Source: Ulota crispa (taxonomy: Eukaryota; Streptophyta; Bryopsida; Orthotrichales; Orthotrichaceae). Taken from it: a stretch of 64,000 nt of DNA. The stretch is from assembly GCA_963920765.1 (NCBI GenBank), contig OY987247.1, positions 8,466,471-8,530,470 of the forward strand. The letters are read 5' to 3'. Positions within the stretch are counted from its first letter, which is position 1. Each line of letters begins with the position of its first letter. The notes under the pieces are model-generated. The model was not told the DNA's origin. It ran no database searches and worked only from the letters and a program-made list of their open reading frames with translations. Shown here one piece after another: positions 21,421 through 34,306 of this stretch. The translations under genes were made by a program, and so were the position numbers.

Positions 21421-23520
21421 TGTAAGTTGGTCGCTTTTCATTTTTGTTGTCAGAGATATTGGATTTCAACACACTCAAGCTCTAAAGTTGGGGGCAATTT
21501 GGGATGTACAATTTGAAATTTGGGAAATTTTTATGGATACCCTTGAAGTTTGCTATATTTGTATAGATACTCCTCATTTTTCAGAAATTGCACAAATACT
21601 ATTGAACCATAATTTTTAGGCATTAGTTTTGTTATGTACGCTACTTATTTCAAATGACCAATTTTAAAGCAAGGAGTGCAGTAGAACATAAAAGAAGCAA
21701 CGTGCGTACAAGGGAAAAAGAAGTGGCATGCACAAAAGAACAAATGCTTGCAAATTATGATCCAAGGGTATTTGTGCAATTTCTGAAAAACCAAGGGTAC
21801 CTATACAAATGTGGCAAACTTCTAGGGTATTCATAAAATTTTCCCCTAAAATTTTTATAATACATATATCATTTAAATATGGTTTCTCTATTTAAATTGT
21901 TGAACTTTTGTTGGACCTTGTACATAATATAGAAAAAGACTTCAGTTTTTTTTGACATTGCGTAAACAAAAGAAATTTTAAAAGTGCTAGTTTGTAGGTG
22001 TATCCAAAATCAATCCTAAGTTGTTGTGTTAAGCTCATGTAATTTCTTAAGAAAGAGTTTACATTGTTGATTTTGGAGAATGAGCAAGATTAAGAGTTGA
22101 AAAATAAAAATAAAATTGTATCTTCTATGTCAAGTTGTATTTTCAAACTAGTGATGTTTTTCCTGTGGTCTACACCTATTTTAATATTGTAAATATTAAC
22201 CATATATAGTAGAATATGGTAGGTCAAGAAAGAGTAGTACATGTATCAATTCTCTATTGTTAATGAGGGTCATGTTTACTTGTAGTGATAGCAAATACAC
22301 ATGAGATAAAAGACATAGTACAACAAATAAATATGTTTGAAAACTCTATTTCACACAAATAAAATTGAAGATTAATAACCTTTTAAATTTTTTTCATACC
22401 ATAATTGAATAATACATATTTTGTTGTTTTGGGATCCACTTAAAAGTAAAACATGGTCCATTCAATAGAACCCTATTCTCATAAAAGAACCATTTCAAAA
22501 AATTCAAAAACCACACAAATATACTCTCTACTTCACTATAAGGAACAAACCTAAGAGAAAACCACGAACAAACCTAAGAGAAAATCAAGAACAACCTTTA
22601 CAAATATCCTTCTCGGTATATTTTTAAATTTTTTGTTGTGTGTTTCTTTCCACTTACTATGACCAAGTCTACTTACTAATCAATGGTGACCATCCCAATG
22701 CTCTAAAATAACTAAAATCCAAAAGATTCAATGTACGGATCAATTCAAACATTATATATATATATATATATATACACATGTATATATCTATATATATATA
22801 ATAAAAGGTACAAAAATTGGTGAGACTCCTAGCTTTCAAAGAAAACTGTATAAACTTACCTAAATGAAGCAATATATAGTTTTGTGCTCTATTTCATTCA
22901 ATATTCTTATTTCAATGCAAGATGAATTAAAAAAGATTCCAACAAGTCTGACGAGGTTCAAAATTCAATATGCAATTGGAATTCCAAATATAATCCATAG
23001 AATTATACTTCATCTATTCTCTTAAATAGCTTTAGAGTCAAGATAAACTAGTTTAGAGGTGAAAGAAAAAACACAATACTAAAAGCAGGGATGTATGTAG
23101 AGGATATCTCTAATATGCATGAGCTCTCAATAACTATCTTGATCCATATTTGGTTGAAAATGAATACCTGTATACTAACCATATGTAACGCAAATTGACA
23201 CGACTACCGTGGTGTGATTCACAAAGATTGATATGTGAACTTAGCAACTTCTGAACAGTAAAAACACTCTGATCCGGCATAACATACTCCCGATTGATCA
23301 ATTAGCAATAAATATGGAAGGTAGAAAGTCACTGAAAACCTCAGGCTTAGAATCAGATGAAACCAATAAGTCAATAACACCACAGAAACCAGTGTCGGTA
23401 GATAGAAAAACACCTCATTCGAAAAGCTGAATGAACCAAGTCATTACTAGCACAAAAAGACCAAAAAGAAGTCAAATAGACCACTCTTTGCATATAAAAC
23501 AAATTATGGGGTTAAAAGGT
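21421..23520. other. AT-rich intergenic region without recognisable gene
   Basis: I see no gene here. Positions 21540-21830 contain an imperfect inverted repeat: phrases such as CCCTTGAAGTTTGCTATATTTGTATAGATAC recur in reverse complement around 21790-21820. This suggests a small foldback remnant of about 300 bp. A TA-rich microsatellite is listed separately. Confidence 0.45.
22752..22803. repeat. (TA)n microsatellite
   Basis: Alternating TA is interrupted by CACATG and ATC. It is a simple repeat in the intergenic region between the folate ligase and J-protein genes. Confidence 0.9.
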
Positions 23521-23813
23521 TCTCATCTCTAGAAACGGACACATAAATGTGACCGGGAAATCGTCCTCACAAAGTCTCCAAATTTCGAAGTTGGATGTTA
23601 AAAAAACCAGAGTGGCTTTAATGATGTCAAATTCAAAGGCATGCTATGGTACATGGAGAAGAAAAACCATTAAAGTTCACGTGACATTAAAAGACAGTGA
23701 AGTGGAGCAGTACAACCAGGGCTGTAACCTTGCATGCCCAGCCATTGGGATGTACACTCCATGGCCTTGTTTTGTTGGTGAAGTGCTCAGCTTGAATCTG
23801 GACTCCGGAAAAA

Positions 23814-26800
23814 TCACCATTGCTTTTTGCCTTTCTTCTTCTTGCCTCGGGTTTTAGTGGCGGATCCTGGCTTGGCAGGGGAGCCCTTACCAGGACCGCC
23901 CCCAGGAAATGGAACACCACCATTAAAATCATTAAAGTTACTGGAGCCCATAGCATTTTGTAGCCATTCAAAAAATTCTCGTTCTGTCATGTTATTATCA
24001 GGAGGAAATGGAAAACCCTCGGGAAAGGGGAAACCGTCAGGAGCCGTGGATGGGCCCTTGGCAGATCTAGTTGGTCGTGTAGTATTCTTTCCGATTCCAG
24101 ATGTATTCACTTGAAACGTCGGCTTGTGTGTATTTGGTGGGCACTTCAGACCCTGGAAACACCAAACGCTAAATGTTATTAGGTTTGAGGTTTCATATTA
24201 ATTTTGGTACTAACATCGTTTTGAAACTGAGAACTGAGCAGCAATGGGAGCACAGTTCTAGAAACCTTCTTAAGAAGATTACAGCTTGCATGCATAATTG
24301 TAACATAATGCACCAGAATGTTAAACAAATACTGGTGATGAAACATTAGTGTATTGGCGACAAGTATTAGTAGTGAAAATTATTCAAACTTCACATTATA
24401 GGCCATGCAAAATGAAAGTTTGCTTTCTCGCACAAGAGCAATAAAGTTAAACTTTTGGCATATGTTTATATCGACTTCTGGTTCAAAGCCTGGACTGTCA
24501 TTTTTGACGACACAGGTTGCGTACCCAAAACTGCAAACAAAATACTTAGTATGTTCCCTACAAAAGTGGTTGAAAGCAAAACCATACCTGACAAAGGACC
24601 CACTCCGTCACTTCAAAGACCATGCCATCAGCACAAGCGTAGGCATGAGGAACATCAATCTGTAACCAACAACAAATCTCAAGTGTTAGCAACTTAAATT
24701 AGTGCATTTTAGCCCTGAACTGATAACCTTGACTTGATGGTTAATCTTTAAGGTGATACGCACCTTTTGAAAGATTCCAAAGAAGAACGCTTGGCCAGTC
24801 TGTTCAACCCAACCATCACCATCCTTAGCTGGATGATGATCCTGGCACTCCTGCACAAATAGTGCCCACTCAAACATAAGTAATGAAACGTCATCAATCT
24901 CCCGTTTTAAGGCTGTGCATCAAAAACTTAATGGATAATGCTAAGTGACTCAAATCCAGGCAACGCGTTATTTAATAGCTCAATAAGTACAAAAATCACT
25001 TTTTGCGCAAAACACCATCGCTGCTTGTTTCTTTTGTGGTTGCAACTAATCACATTTGACAAATTCCATTACATTGGATGCAGAGTTGATATGAAGGTGG
25101 AATGTCTAAGCGCACAGTAACCCTCACCTGACACCATCGTGCACGAAGCTTATTCTTGTTGGTCGAGATCCACGCATGACTGTTCCCACATTTTCGACAA
25201 GAGATTCTACGAGAATTTGCTGGCCAGTCCTCGTCTCCATCGTCCTCCGAGTGCCTACATCCACAATCAGGGGTACCGTTTCTTCCATTCTGCACAAAAA
25301 AGAGTACATAAAGCATTTCAGACAAGATACAATCAACACTCATCCTGATATGATACTTCGATATATATGAACACAAAAGCTACTAAGACGTAAATGACAG
25401 CAAATACAGATTTTGAATTCTTGGGAGTTTCTGATCATTGGGAAATGTAAATCAGAAGTTTGTTGGAAACGTGAGCTCCCAATGATAAGAGAAAAGAATT
25501 ACCACATGCACGTGATGTTTTCGAATAGTCATAAGTAAATCTTCCCGACGCAATTCTTCATCATAAGTTTTCTTTTTAATTGCATCCAACAGAACCTGAT
25601 AATCATCATCAAATCATCCACAATTAGAGACCATATTACGATTCCAAACACAACTCACTTTCTATGTCCAGTATATAGAGCAACTCTACAATGAGTTCAC
25701 ATGAATGAATAGCTGTAAATTAAAGTTAAGCTCTCAAGTTTACACCAGAACTAGACTCTCACAGGTGACATGAACAATACCTCATAAGCATTCTGCAAAC
25801 ACTTGAAAGCCTCTTCAGCTTGATCATTCCCTCCATTCTTGTCAGGATGAACCAACATGGCCTGCAAAATGTCCATACAATAGCAGCTCGTAAACAGAGA
25901 GAAACAGACACACAAGGCACGGATGTAATCTTCATGGAACTCATCATCCCTCAAACTAAAAAAATTAAGTCTAAGGTATGATATTAGCAAGGATAAGCTT
26001 CCATAAAACTTTTTATAAAGTATGTTCGGCAACATATCAATCCTCAACAATACCAAGGAACAATTAGAATGTGGAAAGGTCCATACCTTCTTTCTATATT
26101 CTCTCTTAAGGCTGGAGACATCAAATATTTCAAATCGGGCAAATCCAAGGACAGCGTAGTGATCATTGCAACCCAGAACACGTGCCACCTCTTCTTCAGC
26201 TGACAATGGGTCACCTTCATTTGCTCCGCTGGTTGACGCACCTGTGCTTGAGCGAGCACTGTCTAAATTACCCGGGAATGAATCTGTGTAAGGCACACTA
26301 CCATCTGCAAACCTTCCATTAAATGACTTCTGCTGAAAAGGCGGAACATGCTCAGATTTAGTTTGCGTAAACTTTTCCTCCTTATCGACAGTGCTGAGGA
26401 AATAAAGCGCCAGGTCTGAGGATATAAAAGCTAGAGCAGTAGAAAGTAGTAGTCCAAGCCAACCACTATATCCTTTCATGGTATAAACAGTATATGTCAG
26501 AGTAGTGAAAACTGCCAGTCGGCTATGACTTGCTGCTAGCAAAGCACCTGTAACAAATACATACAATTGAATCACGGTTAAAAGTGAAATCCACAGCCAA
26601 ACAGACACGTTGGCGACGGATAGAAAGACGAGAAATCAAGAACGTAGAACACCATATTCGATCAATATGGAGTTGCATGTTATATATGGAGTGTATCTAG
26701 ACCAACGCAATATCCAGATACACTCCATATAAAACATGCAACTCCATATTGATCGAATATGGGAATGTAGGGTTTCCAACATAGAATTCTCGATGAGAAT

Positions 26801-28146
26801 ACACGAGGGTAGAAACAAAAAGGAAGAATCTTCAAAAAGGAAATAGACAACAGTTGTAAACGGTACAATTCTCATAAACCTTTCCTTCTGATAGCAGCAA
26901 AAATACCAAATTCTTGATTATTATAAGCCAAGTTTTGGTAGACGAAGTCTCTCACAAAAGTGGTACAGTTTTTGATTTGATAAGTAGAGTAAAAGAATTG
27001 TCACCTCCAACGATGATTGCAGCTCCTGTTATCCAAAAACTTCCGTAAAGCCATAGCACCGATGTGGCAAAAAGGCCCAAGAGTACAAATGCCGGGGTGT
27101 ACCCCACAAGAAACACAGCTCCTGCTGTGAGTCCCTGCAATATTAGCCATCTCTTCCATCAATGCTTCATAATAAAAAAATTAGACACACAAAGGTGAAT
27201 AATTTCCTCATAAAAGTGAATCAAATGAAAGGAGATACAATTCTCATCGTCTGACAAAGAGAGCATTACTTACCAGAGCCATGGCTAAATTAAGCAATCC
27301 CGAAAGTCGGATGAAATTAAGGATTGAACACCAGAGCAGAAGAAAGTAGGCAGCCGATCCCAACCGAAAGAGAGATGCAAAGCCTCGAATCGCAGCCTCG
27401 AACCCTAGAAGACTGAGCATGAGCATCACCCTCATGACCAGCAACAGCCATGCTCGCACCAACGGCCAATGCTGCTTAACCCTAATCGCCACTCTGGCAC
27501 GCAATTGCAACAAATAATCTCTCACAGCCAGAAACGTAGGCTCCTGCTTTTCAATCCATTGTTTTGCCCATGCAGTCCAATTGGCGGGCGCTTCACCACC
27601 ACTCGGATTATCCTCGTCCAATTCGTGAACGGGCTGCTCTTTCTTCTCCTTAAAAACTTCTTCTCTCTCTCCTCCACCTCTGTTCCGCCCGGGTTGGCTC
27701 TTTGTCCGCCGCATGCTCGGCAAACCTGCTGCCCTAATTGTTTCCGAACTCTTATCCTTCCGATTGCTCTCCTTACTATTTCGTCCGCCGACATTCTTGC
27801 CTCCACGTCCGGCACCTTTCGAGCCTTTTCCTTTACCCCCTGCTCTCAACCCCTCCGTAGGGTTTGCCTGCCGCGGAGACGACGTACTGCTCTCTCGCTT
27901 GAGTTCTCCGCCTTCATTCTTCGCAACTCGCGGATTATCTCGCTTCAATTCCTCCTGCTCCTCCCCGTGCTGCTGCTGCGCTACACATTCCGACGTGCTC
28001 GTCTCCGCTCCGCGGTTCTCCTCGGCCTGCATCGCCTCCGTTCGAACCTCGAACTTCTCATCGACACTCCCGCTCTCCTCCGCAACCTCTTCATGAGGCT
28101 CCATGTTCCGCGCTCCTCTCGAGAAAGTCCAAAATTTAGGGTTCAC
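23814..28146 (-). CDS. Membrane-anchored J-domain protein with Jiv90 domain (DNAJC14-like), complete, 9 exons
   Basis: It is a J-domain Hsp70 co-chaperone, probably anchored in the endoplasmic reticulum membrane. Exons: 28146-27274, 27134-27005, 26547-26087, 25861-25781, 25595-25503, 25289-25128, 24850-24764, 24659-24588, 24152-23814; GT/AG throughout, phases close, 765 codons. Layout: a disordered, charged N-terminus of about 200 residues; several hydrophobic segments at about 220-400 (for example LLLVMRVMLMLSLLG and FLVGYTPAFVLLGLFATSV); a J-domain at about 460-535 with HPD at about 493-495; a Jiv90-type region with Cys pairs (CGC, CRKCGNSH, ARWCQECQDHH) and GQAFFFGIFQK; then a Gly/Pro tail ending KTRGKKKKGKKQW. 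Start: MNPKFWTF at 28146 or MEPHEE at 28104; the second is equally plausible. The order matches plant homologues of mammalian DNAJC14. Intron 2 holds a perfect-looking hairpin element. Confidence 0.93.
26652..26762. mobile_element. Small near-perfect hairpin in intron 2 of the J-protein gene
   Basis: Two 47-nt arms begin CCATATTCGATCAATATGG and are reverse complements with one mismatch, separated by a 17-nt loop (26652-26698 and 26716-26762). It could be a tiny MITE or an inverted duplication. As it is transcribed within an intron, it would form a stable stem. Confidence 0.85.
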
Positions 28147-28700
28147 GAAACTCGTGCTCCTCGATGTGCGCTTCCATTGCGCACACCCGCCATCCCTGTG
28201 GCCACAACTCCGATCTCACCAAACCCTAAGCATCTCGCTCAAACCCTATCTGCAAGCAAAATGAGATCTCACATCGGTATCGCGTCTCCTATCATCAGCT
28301 CTACCACAAAGTATCACTATCACTACAATTGCACGGGATCTGGTACTGTCAATGCCAAGAGAATGCCAATCGGCTACTTTCCTGAGTCCGGAGCTACGCC
28401 TGGTCACGGTTTTGATTTCGGGTAACGCCACCAATGCAAAGCTGGAAAGAAGTGGAGCGAGGGAGCAGGGAAGCGAAGGGAGGAGAGGAGAAGGGAAGGG
28501 AAGGGAGAGAGAGGGGGGAGGTGGTGGCGATGGCAGAGCTGCGAGGGGAATCGGTGATGGTGATGGCGATGGCGATGGCGATGGCAATGGCGAGGAGGAA
28601 GTGCAATTGGTGGTGGGATTGCGAAGCCCTAATTCTGGAATGGGAAGTGTAAAGAAGCCCGTCGGCACTACTGCCTCGAAATCCGAGCCCTTTGCTTAAG
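28147..28700 (-). promoter_or_regulatory. Upstream region and leader of the J-protein gene
   Basis: This GC- and CG-richer stretch has a purine-rich strand at 28440-28530 (GAGAGGGGGGAGG) and a GATGGC/GGCGAT hexamer repeat at 28555-28595. The simple repeats keep frames open on both strands, but none shows a known domain. It is read as 5' leader and promoter. Confidence 0.4.
28550..28596. repeat. GATGGC hexanucleotide repeat
   Basis: Tandem GATGGC/GGTGAT units lie upstream of the J-protein gene. It is a simple repeat only. Confidence 0.8.
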
Positions 28701-28992
28701 AACTCTTCGGTATGGTCGATGACGTAAGCTTACCCGTTTGAAGCTTTGCATTCTCTGGACAGTTTCATATTTTGGAATGGTCCAAAGGACATTGTTGCCC
28801 ACCTACGTTTTTTTTCTTTCAATAAAAAAATGTTTCAAAAATATAATACACATCAACTTCTCTATGTGCAAAGGTGTCACGTTTTGGTGTTGACAAAAGG
28901 TTTGAAGTCAAATGACATCTTATCAAATTACTATTTTTTTTTGAGTATTTTGTTTTTAAGGTAAGTGTTCCGTTAAAATTGTTTATTAGTAA

Positions 28993-29356
28993 GGTAGCAG
29001 CACCGCTTATTGTGACTGTCCCCATGGGTGTCAGTGGCCTAATAAACATAAAATCAAATAGTTATGAGTGATGGAGTGATGGTTATGGGTGACTAACATG
29101 ATAATTTTGAGTGCCCCATCTCACTATTTAAGAACCAACAAGCCTTTTTTTTAACATCTCTTACACACGGCTTTACATTTTCATTGATTTTGAACTTTGA
29201 AAAATCTTTGTGAAAAAATGTTTACAATTGAAACTTTGAAATTGATGTCAATGTTTTTCATTCTTTCTTGATAATCTAGCAATATTATTTTCAAGCTTGT
29301 TTGATTGGGGTGTGTATCCTAGAACCCTTAAACTCATGCTTATGGGTATTGTTACC
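28993..29356. mobile_element. GGTAG-ended MITE (family P), copy 3, inverse orientation
   Basis: It starts GGTAGCAGCACCGCTTATTG and ends CATGCTTATGGGTATTGTTACC, the reverse of copy 1. It contains an uninterrupted TTAA at 29128-29131 where copy 1 carries a 645-bp insertion. It appears inserted in a family A TTAA element whose right part continues at 29357. Confidence 0.75.
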
Positions 29357-29849
29357 TTATCAAGATTTTGGTTTTGAAAGATAAATGTTTATGGTTTTTC
29401 AATGCAAGTTTTTGCGCCATGGTGTTCATTGTGAAACTTGAATTTCTAATGTCACGAGTCTTTGTAGATGGGCCTTGAATATGTTAGATTCCTAAAATTG
29501 TCTATTAGATTTTGAAATGTCATAATATGATCATGGTTATACGTGTTGTGTCTTTTGACCTTGTGTTGTTTAGGCAATTTTGGTTTTAGGTTTGAGTAGT
29601 AAAGGAAAGATTTAAAAACTTTGAATCATCTTTATGATTACAAGCCCCTTATGATCAAGTACTTTTAATCTTTCATTCCATATGTGATGTTGTTGTATTT
29701 CTTTTGGTGTGTAATTCATAACACATCTAGTTTAAGATTATATAATTATAATTTTAGAAAATTTGATAAAAGTCATGAAGGCTTTGGTTTTGCTTTGTTT
29801 ACAAATTTGTCTCTATAAAACTCAAGAAAAGAACTTAGACATTGAGGGG
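29357..29849 (+). mobile_element. TTAA MITE family A, copy 3 (right part)
   Basis: The sequence parallels copies 1 and 2 (GAGTCTTTGTAGATGGGCCTTGAATATG, TTTAATCTTTCATTCCATATGTGATG) and ends GACATTGAGGGG before TTAA 29850-29853. The left part lies beyond the family P insertion and its end is not identified. Confidence 0.6.
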
Positions 29850-29957
29850 TTAACAATGTCATTAGTTTGTGTCTCATACTTCTTTTTATCACAAAAGTAA
29901 TTTGAAAGATCTTGAAAAGCGTATAGTAGGATATGAGCTTTAAATGAATAAGTGTTA

Positions 29958-30312
29958 CTCCCTCCGTCCCAAAATGATCTTCTTGTTACACAAAACATTA
30001 TAGATTAAGCTAAAAAAGAACCATTTAAAAAAAAATGACCTATGAATAGAGTTTGATATCCTCCTATTGTTTACAAATTTTGAGTTTCAAATTAGTTTTT
30101 AAAGTGTGGTTTCAAAATGCTTGAAAGTTGAATTATTGAGGTATTTTTGAAAAGCACGGGTGGCCACTCACTTGATGGCATGGGATTGGCTAGCATGCCC
30201 ATGCTATTGGACTATGTGCAAGTGTTGCTAGCTCCCTTCCTCCTCCAACAAGAAGATAATTTTGGGACTTTAAATAAAGGTCAATAGGAAGATCATTTTG
30301 GGAAAGAGGGAG
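29958..30312. mobile_element. Stowaway-like MITE, second copy
   Basis: It starts CTCCCTCCGTCCCAAAATGATC and ends GATCATTTTGGGAAAGAGGGAG, flanked by TA at 29956-29957 and 30313-30314. It is 355 bp and non-coding. It has the standard plant Stowaway termini and is more canonical than the copy at 2938. Confidence 0.9.
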
Positions 30313-30314
30313 TA

Positions 30315-31223
30315 TATGTTTTGGAGTCCTTTGTTTGTGAATGCTTTGCTTTTTGATCATGTACCTTATTAGCAATATTTTATTTATTTTTGGTCATTCT
30401 CTAGACTAGGTACCAGTTGTACCAATGGAGGTAACAACTTGATTCAAAGCAAAATCTTAGTTTAAATCATTTTATGCATGTTTTCCTCTCTCCCCTATTG
30501 GTCCTCCGCATGAAGGACTTAGTGTAAACCACTTTACACATGTACCCTTCTCTCTCCTATTGGTCTTTTGCTAAAAAGACTCACTGAAATCCACTTTACA
30601 CATGTATCCCTCTCTCATGTGGTGGTTAACAATAAAGTATGACGGATCATTGGAAGTTACACCCCAGCACTCTCTTTTAACCAATTAGATTGAGCCGCTC
30701 CACTAGACATTAACAATAGATCAATGGTAGCTGCATCACAACACTCTCTTAGCCAATCAAAATTTGGATGTATTTTTTTTTATATATAAGATACAAGAGT
30801 ATTTTATAAAATCAAGTTTCATGCTCCTAAATAGATTTACATAATTTCCAATGATTTTTCAAATAGTTCACTATTTTGTCATGTGCAACTTACTAAAATC
30901 TTCTTCAAAAAGGTTAAACCATGACAAAAATTAACATGCTTAAAATGTATATAACCAAAATATCAATGTTGTAAAGATATCTTTGCAAATCCTTTTTCTA
31001 TAGATTTTGGTTAGCTACTCAAGTGCTCCTTCCATACCTTGATAATAGCTTCACAAGGTTGAAGGAGAACAAGAAATTTACTTGCAAAAATCAAGCTTAT
31101 TGTGCATTAAAGAAGTTTCAAAAATACCATCATTTTGCACAAGGAATTTGCTAATGGATGTAAACATAAAGTACATGTATGTTTTGTTTGCAAAAAACTC
31201 TTGCCTAGGAATATGTAGTCCTT
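30315..31223. other. AT-rich intergenic stretch with short tandem duplications
   Basis: There is no gene. Around 30478-30620 a roughly 60-bp unit is duplicated (TCTCTCCTATTGGTC...CACTTTACACATGTA...). Around 30625-30760 a second unit with AACACTCTCTTAGCCAATC/AGCACTCTCTTTTAACCAATT is duplicated. The remainder is unremarkable. Confidence 0.5.
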
Positions 31224-31446
31224 TGTTACGATACAAGATCAAGAGTCGACATTCCTTTCTTATTTGAGATCATAACCTAATGTAGAAACAAACACTACGA
31301 GACGCAAAGGTGACATTAAAAGTATTCCATTGTATTAAGCAAAATTTCAAGTGAGGAACAAACCTCCTCACTTGGTTTAAAAAGGAAAAATGAAGGGTAA
31401 CCAACCTCTAACCAATGTAACCGTCATTACGAACTAGTTCGTAATA
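31224..31446 (-). repeat. LTR of the Ty3/gypsy element (3' LTR in element orientation)
   Basis: It is 223 bp, TGTTAC...GTAATA on the plus strand, and about 90 percent identical by eye to 39348-39571. The left flank TCCTT compares with TCTTT beyond the other LTR, an approximate 5-bp target duplication. A purine tract (AAGAAGGAGGA on the minus strand) lies next to it at about 31448-31460, as expected for a polypurine tract. Confidence 0.85.
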
Positions 31447-31506
31447 TTATCCTCCTTCTTAGGTAGAGTTTTCTTACGGTTCGGTACTGGCGCCCTAGGG
31501 TGCTTC

Positions 31507-31779
31507 TTATGAAATTTTTGCCACCGCTAGTGGTGCATTCTCTAAATTCGCCGCCGGCTCCCAAGAATTTTTTTTTGGTCCGTAGCCCTCCCAAGAGACT
31601 AGATATTGCAATCTTCTTCCCCGACCAAAAATCTGTGAATTAAAAACTTCGTGGACTTCCCATTCAACATTTCCATCAGGAATGATAATTGGTGGGGGTG
31701 GTAATTGGCGTCGTCCCGGAATGGAATCATGACGATATCTTTCAAGCAAGAAGATATGGAACACATCATGAATCTGCAA
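31507..31779 (-). pseudogene. Integrase C-terminus with chromodomain
   Basis: The frame reads HDVFHIFLLERYRHD, as in the chromovirus integrase end, then VEWEVHEVFNSQ...LQYLVSWEGYGPKKNSWEPAANLENA, a classical chromodomain with its aromatic and Trp residues. It is part of the retrotransposon polyprotein and is separated from integrase by a frame break near 31820. Confidence 0.85.
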
Positions 31780-31819
31780 TGTTTTTGGTAATTGTAAGCG
31801 ATAAATAATATTGGAGAGT

Positions 31820-32830
31820 TTAACAATTACTGTAAATGAATCCCAAAAACTTTGGGGCTAGTTTCCAAGATGGCTTCGTTATTGTTATATTATTGTGCCA
31901 AAGAAGAACCTTGTCGCGTATTTGAAATGTTGGTTGTAATTGTACCCCGCGATCATAGTTGCGTTTGACGTTCTCCCCTGCAATTTTTATCATGACCTTA
32001 AGTTCTTTGTGGACTTGTTGTAAGTGTTGCACTTGGTCTTCCGCCGCAGACACTATAGATGTGGTTGGTGTAGAAACCGAAAATGCCGGATGATAACCAT
32101 AAGTGGCATAAAAAGGAGAGAACCTTGTTGCAGAATGACTTGCGTTGTTATACGCAAATTCTGCTATTGAGAGGAGATCGGCTCAATCATCTTGCCGGGT
32201 TGTAGTGAAAGTTCAAAGAAATTGCTCAAGCACTTGATTTACTCTTTCAGTTTGTCCATCCGCTTGAAGATGAAAAGCCGTGGTTGGAGATGGCCAAATC
32301 CTAAGGAATTCGCAAAGTCTTTTTATGAACTTAGAAACAAAAACTGGCCCACAATCCAAAATTACCTCCTCCGGTATGCCATGAAGCTTCCAAATATTAT
32401 GTAGATATAATGAAGCAGTCTTGTTGGAGATAACCGTTTCCTTTGTAAGAATAAAGTGGCATAGTTTTGTGTTTTTATTGACCACCACCATGATAGAGTC
32501 ATGTCCACTGCTATTTGATAATTTTACTATGAAATCAGTAGAAATTCTTTTCTACAATGCATGACTGGCCGGAATGGGTTGCATTAGTCCATATCTAAGA
32601 TGGTGAGTTGATTTTGACCGTTGACACAAATCACATCCCTCAACGTATCGGTGAACATAGCGGCGTAATGTGAATCAATAAAAAATTCGGCTGACTAAAT
32701 CTAAAATTTTAGCTTTTTCTTGGTGTCCCGTGGCTGGTGCATCATGCCGAGATTGCAAAATTTGCCGCTTGAGTTTCTCATCGTCTGATACATATATCAA
32801 ATCCTTAAAGCAAAGGATGCTATCATCCAA
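31820..32830 (-). pseudogene. Retrotransposon integrase region, broken
   Basis: Fragments in order: a His/Cys zinc-binding region (RYVHRYVEGCDLCQRSK), TDFIVKLSNSSGHDSIMVVV, ILDCGPVFVSKFIKRLCEFL, ADGQTERVNQVLEQFL and FAYNNASHSATRFSPFYATYG. The core acidic residues fall in the expected places. Stops occur between fragments (for example near 32560 and 32212). Confidence 0.85.
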
Positions 32831-33451
32831 CGTGTATCCTTAAAGTCGTCGGCGTATATCTCGAAGAAGTTGCTTGGAATTATCTTTGAAAAATGACAAT
32901 AGTGGTTGTAGTGTGACATTCTCTTGCAACGCTGTCTTAAGTCATTCTATAATCTGTACATCCGCCCATATCGGTTCATGAGACTCAAGCGCAGCTAATT
33001 GCAGTAAGGGTCAATTTTCTTTATTTTGTCCCTCGGTGACATCCACTTGTCTAGAAAGAGTGTCTACCCTTCCATTTAGCAATCCCGCCCGGTGGTGAAT
33101 TTCAAAGTTAAAAGCAGATAGGAATTCAGACCATCAAGCTTGGCGTCGGTTTAACTGTTTTGTAGTAAGAAAATACTCCAAATTCTTGTGGTCCGAGAAT
33201 ACCTGGATTTGATGCGGTGATCCTTCCAAATATACCCGCCAGTCTTGAAACGCCAAAATTATACTTCAGAGCTCTTTATCATAGATATCATAGTTTTGTT
33301 TTGCTGGAGACATCTTTGAACTACGGAACGCACAAGGGTGGAGATGCCCATCATCCCCGTGCTGCAAAAAAATAGCTCATGTTGCCACATCGGATGCGTC
33401 CGCCTCTACAATGAAAGGTCGTTTAAAATTAAGATGGAGCAATACCGATAC

Positions 33452-34279
33452 TTAAAGAAATCTGGATCGAAGTTCCATGAAAGCCCGGTCTATTTCTATG
33501 GTCCATTCAAATTTTTTATCTTTTTTTATCAATATGATAAGGGGAACGGCAATCCTAGAATAATCACATATAAAACGCCGATAAAAATTGGCAAAGCCAA
33601 AGAATGCTTGCACTTCTTTCACGGTTTTTGGTATAGGCCAATCTTTAATGGTTTGAACTTTGTCTTGGCACATTTCCAATCTTTTAGCAGACATCATTAT
33701 TCCTAAAAACTCAACGGATTGACAATGAAACTGACACTTTGATTCTTTGGCATAAAGTCCATGTTTCTCTAATCGTTGAAGAACTTTCTGCACGACTCGT
33801 ACATGTTCTTTCAGATCTTTTGAAAAAATGAGGATGTCGTCCAAATATATTACTACGGAAATGTCCAATAGATCTCTAAAGATCTTTTGCATGTAAGATT
33901 GAAATTGGGCAGGCACATTGGTTAATCCAAAAGGCATCACTAAATACTCAAACAACCCATATCGTGTTTTGAATGCCGTTTTGAACTCATATCCCAATGC
34001 CATCCGCACTTGGTGGTACGCCTGTCTTATATCCAGCTTAGTAAAAATCTTTGCTCCCATCAACCGGTTTGTGAGCTCCGGAATAAGGAGTAACGGGTAG
34101 CAATTTCGGATTGTGACTTTATTCAAATTTTGATAATCCATGCAAACTCTGATGGAACCATCTTTCTTCTTGGCAAATACAATTGGTGCCGATACCGAGG
34201 ATTTGGACTGTCGAATCCATCCTTTTTCCAAATTTTCATCTAAATACTTGCAAAGCTCTTCTAATTCCGCCAGTGACAT
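33452..34279 (-). pseudogene. Retrotransposon reverse transcriptase, open over 275 codons
   Basis: It carries FAKKKDGSIRVCMDYQNLNKVT, KLDIRQAYHQVRM, MPFGLTNVPAQFQ and the catalytic YLDDILIFS, followed by AKRLEMCQDKVQTIKDWPIP and FFGFANFYRRFICDYS. This is the best preserved part of the element. RNase H downstream (33.45-32.95 kb) is broken by stops. Upstream a stop separates it from the linker and protease frame. Confidence 0.9.
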
Positions 34280-34306
34280 AGGTTAGAGACCAGTATTTCG
34301 TGGCTC

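Noticed and set aside
21068-21619. 183-codon open frame divergent from the folate ligase gene
   Set aside because: Composition-driven frame across a GC-rich promoter island running into AT-rich DNA with a foldback remnant; no recognisable domain.
28352-28699. Open frames on both strands in the GC-rich region upstream of the J-protein gene
   Set aside because: They are produced by purine-rich and GATGGC simple repeats; no domain, no splice structure, and they overlap the likely leader and promoter.
30190-30375. Short minus-strand frame in the Stowaway region
   Set aside because: It lies across the end of a non-coding MITE and has no family resemblance.
33338-33706. 122-codon plus-strand frame
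   Set aside because: It is antisense to the retrotransposon reverse transcriptase/RNase H region.
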